From positions 1 to 64,000 of the forward strand of contig NZ_FRFA01000013.1 of NCBI RefSeq assembly GCF_900143535.1: DNA of 64,000 nucleotides, in the 5' to 3' direction. Position 1 is the first letter of the stretch. Each line of letters opens with the position of its first letter. Below, in pieces: positions 17,079-24,800 of the stretch. The translations under genes were made by a program, and so were the position numbers. Source of the stretch: Tateyamaria sp. Alg231-49. GTDB lineage: Bacteria; Pseudomonadota; Alphaproteobacteria; Rhodobacterales; Rhodobacteraceae. Under the pieces are notes generated by a model that was given only the letters and a program-made list of their open reading frames with translations, searched no databases and had not been told where the DNA came from.

Positions 17079-19810
17079 CAGAAATCAGCCGCGTTGCACT
17101 ATTCGGCAAGCTGAACACGCTTGGATACAAGGCCATCGAGGGCGCCACTGTGTTCTGCAAGATGCGGGGCAACCCGTATGTCGAGGTTGTTCACTGGATG
17201 CACCAGATTCTGAACAATCAGAACAGCGATGTTCACATGATCATCAGCCATTACAAGTTGGACCCCGCCAAGATCGTAGAAGAGATCACTGCCGCCCTTG
17301 ACGCGCTACCGCGCGGTGCGAGTTCGGTCAGCGATTTGTCCTCTCACCTTGAGGACGCGATGGAGCGGGCTTGGGTGTGGGGATCCCTTCTGTATTCCTC
17401 CAATCAGGTTCGCACCGGTCACATCATTCTGGGGATGCTTGAAACGCCGAGCCTCAAGAACATTCTGACCTCGATTTCGCCGACCATTGCCAGCATCAAA
17501 CCTGACGATCTGGCTGATGACTTCCACAAGATCACCGATGGCTCACCTGAAGACGCGATGCGCCCGCAGGATGGATCAGTCACCGGTGGTGGCGCTGAAC
17601 CCGGCGAAGCCTCTGGTGCATTGAAGCCCGGACAGGACGGCGGCGAGGCGCTCGATCAGTTCTGCACGGATCTGACCGAACAGGCCCGTAACGGAGAGAT
17701 TGACCCCATCGTTGGTCGCGACGAGGAAATCCGCCAGATCGTCGACGTGCTGATGCGCCGCCGTCAGAACAACCCGATCCTGACGGGTGAGGCTGGCGTC
17801 GGGAAAACGGCTGTGGTCGAGGGATTTGCTCTGCGCATTGCCCGCGGTGATGTTCCGCCTGCTTTGCAAGACGTGCGATTGCTCGTGCTCGATGTAGGTC
17901 TGCTGCAGGCCGGAGCGTCCATGAAGGGCGAATTTGAGAACCGCCTGCGTTCAGTCATTGATGAGGTGCAGGCATCGACCACACCGATCGTGATGTTTGT
18001 CGATGAAACGCACACGCTGGTCGGGGCAGGGGGCGCTGCCGGAACCGGCGATGCGGCCAACCTGCTGAAACCTGCGCTGGCGCGCGGGACACTGCGCACA
18101 ATCGGTGCGACCACTTGGGCCGAATATAAGAAACACATTGAAAAAGACCCCGCCCTGACCCGCCGTTTCCAGGTGGTGCATGTGGAAGAGCCCGATATTC
18201 CCAAAGCGATTTTGATGATGCGTGGCATCGCGGGCATGCTCGAAAAGCACCACAAAGTGCAGGTGTTGGACGAAGGCATCGAGGCGGCCGTGACTCTGTC
18301 CGCCCGCTATATCCCCGCACGTCAGTTGCCGGATAAATCCGTCAGCCTGATCGACACCGCCTGTGCCCGCGTGGCCGTCAGTCAACATGCGGTCCCCGCC
18401 CAAGTGGACGACAGCCAGCGACGGATTGAAGCGTTGAGCACTGAGTTGGACATCATTGGCCGCGACGAAACTGCCGGCTATGACGTGGGCGATCGTCGCG
18501 CTGCCATCGAAGCAGTCAAGGCCGAAGAAGAAGAGCGTTTGGTTGGTCTCAAGGCCAACTGGGAAGCGGAAAAGGCGCTTGTCTCTGAGATCATCGATTT
18601 GCGCGCCAAACTGCGCGCTGCCGGACAGCCGGTGGATGAAACGCACACGCCAGAAGGCATCGCCGCTGATGAGGCCGCAGAGACAGAAGTCCCTGCCGAA
18701 GCTGCCATGTCGGATGCAGATCGCGACGCGATCATGGCCAAGTTGAAGGAAAAGAATGCTGCCTTGATTGAACAGCAAGGTGACAACCCACTTATCCTGC
18801 CCATCGTGGATCATCAGGCCGTTGCGTCTGTTGTCGGCGACTGGACCGGCATCCCCGTGGGTCGCATGGTCAAGGACGAGATCGAGGTCGTTCTGAACCT
18901 CGAAGAGCATCTGGCCAAGCGCGTCATCGGGCAAGACCACGCGATGAAGATGATCGCCAAGCGCATTCAGACATCACGTGCTGGCCTTGATAACCCGTCC
19001 AAACCGATTGGTGTCTTCATGCTCGCCGGGACGTCCGGTGTGGGTAAGACGGAAACCGCGCTGGCACTGGCTGAGGTTCTCTATGGTGGTGAGCAGAACG
19101 TGATCACCATCAACATGTCCGAGTATCAGGAGGCGCACACGGTGTCCTCGTTGAAAGGGGCGCCTCCGGGCTACGTCGGATACGGCGAGGGCGGCGTGCT
19201 GACCGAAGCGGTGCGGCGCAAACCATATTCCGTCGTTCTGTTGGACGAGGTTGAAAAGGCGCACCCCGACGTACACGAAATCTTTTTCCAAGTGTTCGAC
19301 AAGGGTGTGATGGAAGACGGCGAGGGCCGAGTGATCGACTTTAAGAACACGTTGATCCTGCTGACCTCGAATGCGGGCACGGACCTGATCATGGATATGT
19401 GCGCTGATCCCGAATTGATGCCTGACCCAGAGTCGATGGCCAAGGCGCTGCGCGAACCACTACTGAAAGTGTTCCCGCCTGCGTTGCTGGGCCGCTTGGT
19501 CGCCATTCCTTACTATCCGCTGTCCCCAGACATGATCGGCAAGATCACAGTGCTGCAACTCAACCGCATCAAAAAGCGGGTTGAGGCCGCGCATGGGGTC
19601 CCGTTCGAGTATTCCCAAGCCGTCGTCGACGAGATCGTGGACCGCTGTCAGGAACTGGAAAGCGGTGGCCGCATGATCGATGCCATCGTGACCAACACGA
19701 TGCTGCCCGACATCTCGGCCGAGTTCCTACGCAGGATGATGGAGGGCGGTACAATCGACAAAGTCGCCATCGACGTCGAAGACAAGGTTTTCACCTACAG
19801 TTTCGAATAA
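17075..19810 (+). CDS. tssH: T6SS sheath-recycling AAA+ ATPase TssH (ClpV)
   Basis: A 911-residue hexameric disaggregase of the ClpB class that unfolds contracted sheath. It has an N-terminal helical domain (residues about 1-160), then a first AAA+ module with Walker A GEAGVGKT near residue 238. A middle coiled-coil domain (about 420-570) follows, then a second AAA+ module with Walker A GTSGVGKT near residue 652, and LLDEVEKAHPDV as Walker B. NMSEYQEAHTVSSLKGAPPG is a typical pore-loop-flanking stretch. The length is normal for ClpV. Translation is coupled to tssG. The insert with the sodium channel and sheath fusion starts just downstream. Confidence 0.96.
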   Translation: MTEISRVALFGKLNTLGYKAIEGATVFCKMRGNPYVEVVHWMHQILNNQNSDVHMIISHYKLDPAKIVEEITAALDALPRGASSVSDLSSHLEDAMERAWVWGSLLYSSNQVRTGHIILGMLETPSLKNILTSISPTIASIKPDDLADDFHKITDGSPEDAMRPQDGSVTGGGAEPGEASGALKPGQDGGEALDQFCTDLTEQARNGEIDPIVGRDEEIRQIVDVLMRRRQNNPILTGEAGVGKTAVVEGFALRIARGDVPPALQDVRLLVLDVGLLQAGASMKGEFENRLRSVIDEVQASTTPIVMFVDETHTLVGAGGAAGTGDAANLLKPALARGTLRTIGATTWAEYKKHIEKDPALTRRFQVVHVEEPDIPKAILMMRGIAGMLEKHHKVQVLDEGIEAAVTLSARYIPARQLPDKSVSLIDTACARVAVSQHAVPAQVDDSQRRIEALSTELDIIGRDETAGYDVGDRRAAIEAVKAEEEERLVGLKANWEAEKALVSEIIDLRAKLRAAGQPVDETHTPEGIAADEAAETEVPAEAAMSDADRDAIMAKLKEKNAALIEQQGDNPLILPIVDHQAVASVVGDWTGIPVGRMVKDEIEVVLNLEEHLAKRVIGQDHAMKMIAKRIQTSRAGLDNPSKPIGVFMLAGTSGVGKTETALALAEVLYGGEQNVITINMSEYQEAHTVSSLKGAPPGYVGYGEGGVLTEAVRRKPYSVVLLDEVEKAHPDVHEIFFQVFDKGVMEDGEGRVIDFKNTLILLTSNAGTDLIMDMCADPELMPDPESMAKALREPLLKVFPPALLGRLVAIPYYPLSPDMIGKITVLQLNRIKKRVEAAHGVPFEYSQAVVDEIVDRCQELESGGRMIDAIVTNTMLPDISAEFLRRMMEGGTIDKVAIDVEDKVFTYSFE

Positions 19811-19849
19811 GTTCAGCAGCCCAAGCGTTACAGTCGAAAGGAAAGCCCA

Positions 19850-19966
19850 ATGCCCAAACATGTCGCAATGAACTTTGAGATGGCAACACTCAGGGTCAAT
19901 TGTCTGGAGATGGGCGCGACGGACTTGGACTTGGGCGCCGCCGTTGGTGAATGTGTCTTTAACTAA
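19850..19966 (+). CDS. Possible 38-residue small protein after clpV
   Basis: A short frame starting at ATG 19850, preceded by AAAGGAAA at good spacing, and ending at TAA 19966. It has no recognisable domain or membrane segment. It could be a genuine small protein, a translated leader, or the eroded start of a former gene. The ribosome-binding site is the only positive evidence. Confidence 0.3.
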   Translation: MPKHVAMNFEMATLRVNCLEMGATDLDLGAAVGECVFN

Positions 19967-20053
19967 GTGTCCAGTATGGACCTTAAAAAACTGTTTTTGA
20001 CGCGGTTGGATGCCGGGTCACTCTTTAAATACTGAACAAAAGGGAATTCTGAT

Positions 20054-20992
20054 ATGGCAGCCGACGGCAACAAGAAGATGAACGCCAATTTGGAACTCAA
20101 ATGGCGTGAAGAGATGCGCAGTGATGTGATCAAATGGATCCAATCCGAAAAGGACATCATCAAGCTGTTCCCGAGAACGATCACTTACTCCAAAAAAGTC
20201 GAACTGAACCCCGACAAATGGAACGAAGGTAAATTGAAAAAGGCGCTGCCCCGTCTGTTTCGCCAAGAGTTAAAGAACTTGGCCAACCGAATGTCGGACG
20301 CCATGAAACAGGCTGAAAAGTCAAAATCACCCAAAGAGCACAACAAGCTCATCACCACTGTAAAGAATGCAATCTCCGATACCAAAAAAGAGATTATAGA
20401 GAAGTGTGACCAGCTTTTGGACGATCTGGAAACCGGTGCCGGCGATGCCAAGGCTGGCCTTGCTCTGGGTAAAAAAGCCATGGCCGAGGTCAACAAGCTG
20501 GATGCATCCAAGGTGTTCAGTGAGCCTTTGGAAATTGCGATGGGCACTGCCAAGGTCATCCACATGGCTGAAACCAAAGGAGCTGACATGGCGGCAGCGC
20601 TCGACAACGCCAAAAAGGAAATCGTTGTCGCGCTAAAATCGCTGAACGAGACTGGAAAAACTGCTCAGAGTGTCGCCAAATACCTTGCGTCCAATGGCAA
20701 GAAGATGGCCGATAACCCCAAGGGCGAAGTATCTGCCTTTGGCAAGAAGGTCATGGATAAAAGCGTTCTGGGACCTCTCCAGGTACTCGACAAGAACATC
20801 GACAAGCTTGAAGCAGCCTTGGTGTCTTATGCCAAGGACCTCAAGGACGGCAAAGTTGATGGTCATAAAGCCAAGATGCAGGCCTCCGAATTCGAGAAGA
20901 TGAAGGGGCTGCAAAAGTCGGCTGATGTTGCCGTGGCCGAAATGAAAAAGCTGCAAGTCGCCTTCAAGAAAGTCCAAAAGGACCTGAAATAG
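20054..20992 (+). CDS. Lys-rich all-helical protein of unknown function in the T6SS insert
   Basis: A 312-residue soluble protein, strikingly rich in Lys and Ala and predicted mainly helical or coiled coil (for example KEHNKLITTVKNAISDTKKE and the C-terminal VAVAEMKKLQVAFKKVQKD). No signal peptide, membrane segment or catalytic motif is visible, and I do not recognise the family. The start at ATG 20054 has AAGGGA upstream. It lies between clpV and the voltage-gated channel. Its strong positive charge contrasts with the extremely acidic fusion protein two genes later, so an electrostatic partnership is conceivable. Alternatives are a T6SS cargo protein or an assembly factor. Confidence 0.6.
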   Translation: MAADGNKKMNANLELKWREEMRSDVIKWIQSEKDIIKLFPRTITYSKKVELNPDKWNEGKLKKALPRLFRQELKNLANRMSDAMKQAEKSKSPKEHNKLITTVKNAISDTKKEIIEKCDQLLDDLETGAGDAKAGLALGKKAMAEVNKLDASKVFSEPLEIAMGTAKVIHMAETKGADMAAALDNAKKEIVVALKSLNETGKTAQSVAKYLASNGKKMADNPKGEVSAFGKKVMDKSVLGPLQVLDKNIDKLEAALVSYAKDLKDGKVDGHKAKMQASEFEKMKGLQKSADVAVAEMKKLQVAFKKVQKDLK

Positions 20993-21019
20993 GCCCCAAA
21001 CCGAACCTACGGAGATCCC

Positions 21020-21898
21020 ATGACTGACGGATCAGGCAAAACTGAAGAGCTGGCGACAGACCCTCACGATGGATCGGTGCGCGCGCGCTTGCGTGTATTC
21101 TTGGAGCAGGATCGTGTCGTAAACGCGATCATGGCGTTGATCATTTTCAACGCCATTACGCTTGGCATCAGTACGTCTGACTGGGCGCAGGCCAACTTTG
21201 GAACGTTGCTGAACATCATCGACAAGACGGTGTTGACCATCTTCGTGATCGAATTGCTGCTCAAACTGTACGCATATGGTCTGAACTTTTTCCGCAACTC
21301 GTGGAATATCTTTGATCTGTTCGTGGTCTCGGTTGGTTTGTTGCCGTCGTCGGCGGGTTTGTCTGCCTTGCGCGGTTTGCGCGTCATTCGTGCACTGCGT
21401 CTGTTGTCTGTCATTCCGCAAATGCGGGCTGTGGTTCAGGCCTTGCTGGATGCCTTGCCGGGCATGGGCGCGGTCATCGTCATGATTTCCATTGTGTTCT
21501 ACGTCTTTGGCGTGATGGCCACGATCATGTACGGCGCTGCCTTTGACGAATGGTTTGGTACGCTGGGTCGATCCCTCTATTCACTGTTCCAGATCATGAC
21601 ACTGGAATCGTGGTCCATGGGGATTGTCCGCCCAGTGATGATCGAATTTCCGATGGCATGGGCCTTTTTTGTGCCCTTCATCGTTATTACCGCCTTTTCG
21701 GTTCTTAACCTGTTCATCGGTTTGCTGGTCAACACCATGCAATCCGCGGTGGAGGCCGACACAGAGGCTGAGTTCGAACAGCTGCGCGCCCTTGTGCGCG
21801 AAGAGACCGATCAGGTTGATGCCCACGTGCTTGAGCTGAGTGCACAACTCAAAGAATTGCGCGAAGAACTAGCCAAAGCCCGGGAGGGTGGCGCATGA
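21020..21898 (+). CDS. Bacterial voltage-gated sodium channel (NaChBac/BacNav family)
   Basis: A 292-residue six-helix channel subunit that forms tetramers in the inner membrane. S1-S4 form the voltage sensor; S4 is visible as LRGLRVIRALRLLSVIPQ with Arg at every third position. S5, the pore helix and S6 follow, with the selectivity filter TLESWS (residues 194-199), the bacterial sodium-channel filter. The C-terminus is a helical coiled coil (LELSAQLKELREELAKA), as in other BacNav proteins, and the length is normal. The start ATG 21020 follows CGGAG. Its stop overlaps the start of the sheath fusion gene by ATGA, so the two are translationally coupled. A sodium channel inside a T6SS operon is unexpected. 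Confidence 0.92.
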   Translation: MTDGSGKTEELATDPHDGSVRARLRVFLEQDRVVNAIMALIIFNAITLGISTSDWAQANFGTLLNIIDKTVLTIFVIELLLKLYAYGLNFFRNSWNIFDLFVVSVGLLPSSAGLSALRGLRVIRALRLLSVIPQMRAVVQALLDALPGMGAVIVMISIVFYVFGVMATIMYGAAFDEWFGTLGRSLYSLFQIMTLESWSMGIVRPVMIEFPMAWAFFVPFIVITAFSVLNLFIGLLVNTMQSAVEADTEAEFEQLRALVREETDQVDAHVLELSAQLKELREELAKAREGGA

Positions 21899-24800
21899 GC
21901 AGTCAGAAGTTTATCGCCCGCAACCGCGCACCCCGCGTTCAGATCGAATATGACGTGGAACTGTATGGCGCGGAAAAGAAGGTGCAGTTGCCCTTCGTGA
22001 TGGGTGTGATGTCTGATCTGGCTGGCAAGTCCGAGGTGCCCCAACCTTCCATCTCTGATCGTAAGTTTCTTGAGATCGACGTCGACAACTTCGATGAACG
22101 GATGAAGTCGATGGCGCCCCGCGCCGCCTTTACTGTGCCCAACACACTGACGGGCGAGGGCAATCTGGCCGTCGATCTTACCTTTACCACGATGGACGAT
22201 TTCAGCCCGGCGGCGATTGCGGCCAATGTGGACAGCCTCAAACCCCTGCTTGAGGCCCGCACCCAACTGTCCAACCTGATGACGTACATGGATGGCAAGG
22301 CCGGTGCCGAGGCCCTGATCGAAGAAATCCTGGGCAAACCTGAACTATTGCAATGCCTGTCCGCTGGGATCAGTTCGGCAGCCGCCACAGAAAACACGCT
22401 GGACGCCCTTCGCGATGCCGCACCAGAGGACACTCCAGAAGAAGACGTCGCCGCAGATGTTCTGGCCGGGATCGAGCGCGTCGAAGACGCGCCGGAGGAG
22501 GATACTACCGCCGACGTCCTCGCAGGCATCGAGCAGGTCGAGGACGCACCGGAGGAGGACACGACCGCTGACGTCCTTGCAGGGATCGAGCAGGTCGAAG
22601 ACGCGCCGGAGGAAGATACGACCGCCGACGTCCTCGCAGGCATCGAACAGGTCGAGGAGGCACCTGAGGAGGACACGACTGCTGACGTCCTTGCAGGGAT
22701 CGAGCAGGTCGAAGACGCGCCGGAGGAAGATACGAACGCCGACGTCCTCGCAGGCATCGAACAGGTCGAGGAGGCACCTGAGGAGGACACGACTGCTGAC
22801 GTCCTTGCAGGCATCGAACAGGTCGAGGACGCGCCGGAGGAAGATACGACCGCCGACGTCCTTGCAGGCATCGAGCAGGTCGAGGATGCGCCGGAGGAGG
22901 ATACGACCGCCGACGTTCTCGCAGGCATCGAGCAGGTCGAGGATGCGCCAGAGGAAGATGCGACCGCTGATGTTCTCGCTGGCATCGAACAGGTCGAGGA
23001 CGCGCCTGAGGAGGACAAAACCGCTGACGTCCTTGCAAGCATCGAACAAGTCGAAGACGCGCCGGAAGAAGACACGGCCGCTGATGTTCTGGCTGGTATC
23101 GAACAGGTCGAGGATGCGCCGGAGGAAGACACTGCCGCTGACGTCCTCGCAAGCATCGAGCAGGTCTGGGATGCGCCGGAGGAAGACACCGCTGCTGACG
23201 TCCTTGCAGGCATCGAACAGGTCGAGGATGCACCTGAGGAAGACACGGCGGCTGATGTTCTGGCTGGTATCGAGCAAGTCGAAGACGCGCCGGAGGAAGA
23301 TACGACCGCTGATGTTCTGGCTGGTATCGAACAAGTTGAGGACGCGCCGGAAGAAGACATTGCCGCTGACGTCCTTGCAAGCATCGAGCAGGTCGAGGAT
23401 GCGCCGGAGGAAGATACGACCGCTGATGTTCTGGCTGGCATCGAACAAGTTGAGGACGCGCCGGAAGAAGACACCGCTGCTGACGTCCTCGCAAGCATCG
23501 AGCAAGTCGATGAGGCACCTGAGGAAGACAAAACCGCTGATGTCCTCGCAAGCATCGAACAGGTCGAAGAGGCGGTCGAGGACGGCGATGATCTGGACGG
23601 CATTCTGTCCGAACTGGACACGCCGCAAGACGCCGAGGATGATACCGATGACGTCGGCGATGTGCTGGCCGGGATCGAAGCTGCAACATCGGAACCCGAA
23701 GCAAAGGATGATCTGGACGACATTCTGTCAGGGATCGACACGCCGGAGGACGGAGAGGATGATGCCGACGATGTCGGCGACGTTCTGGCTGGGTTGGAAG
23801 CCGCTACTCCGGAGGAAGAGGAAGGCGAAGACCTCGATGACATTCTGTCCAGCCTCGATACGCCGGAGGATACAGAAAGCGACACTGGGAATGTCGGCGA
23901 TGTTCTGGCTGGACTGGAAGCCACCACTCCGGAGGAAGAGGATGGCGACGATCTCGATGACATCCTGTCCGGACTGGATACGCCTCAAGACGCCGAGGAT
24001 GATACCGATGATGTCGGCGATGTGCTGGCCGGGATTGAGGCTGCGAAACCCGAGGCGGACGACGATGGCGATGACCTGGATGATATCTTGTCCGGCCTCG
24101 ACACGCCCGAGGATGGCGCGGAAGAGGACGGTGACGATCTAGACGACATTCTGGGCACTCTGGAAACGGATGCTTCCGAACCCGAGGCGGAAGACGATGA
24201 CATGGACGCACTTTTGGCGAGCTTGGATGCACCTGAAGCCGATGAAGAGCCTGCGGATGAGACGGCCGATGTTCTTGCAAGTCTGGAGACTGCCGAAACG
24301 GATGCTGCGGACGACAGCGATGATCTGGACGATATTCTTGCCGGGTTGGAGACAGCCGATGCCGAGATCGAGAGCGCAGAAGATGATGTGGATGCGCTCC
24401 TCGCTGGCCTGGAAACGCCAGAAGAAGAGACTGGGGGCACAGACGATCTGAACGACATCCTTGCAGACCTTGATGGCGATGACACCGACGCTGAAGAAAG
24501 CGCCGGCGACGATCTGGATGCCGTTCTTGCCGGGTTTGAGGACAAGACCGAGGCCCCCGCAGATGGCGATGATGACCTCGATGCGTTGCTCGCCGGGCTG
24601 GACGATGACGATACCGGCGAAGCGGACGAAGGCGACGATATGGACGCGTCGCCCGCTGGGCTGGAAGGCGGCGACGACGACCTTGATGCGTTGCTCGCGG
24701 ATTTGGATGACGACGCCGAAGAGGACTCTGGTGCGGATGACGATCTGGATGCCCTCTTGGCCGGCCTGGACGACGAAACCGATGACGCGAGCAACGATGG

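Noticed and set aside
22438-23577. The repeat array as a possible CRISPR
   Set aside because: Units are contiguous and all coding, with no variable spacers and no cas genes.
21939-23963. Long minus-strand frame and a plus-strand off-frame reading across the 57-base repeats
   Set aside because: Both are low-complexity by-products of the tandem array; the in-frame reading contains clear TssB and TssC domains.
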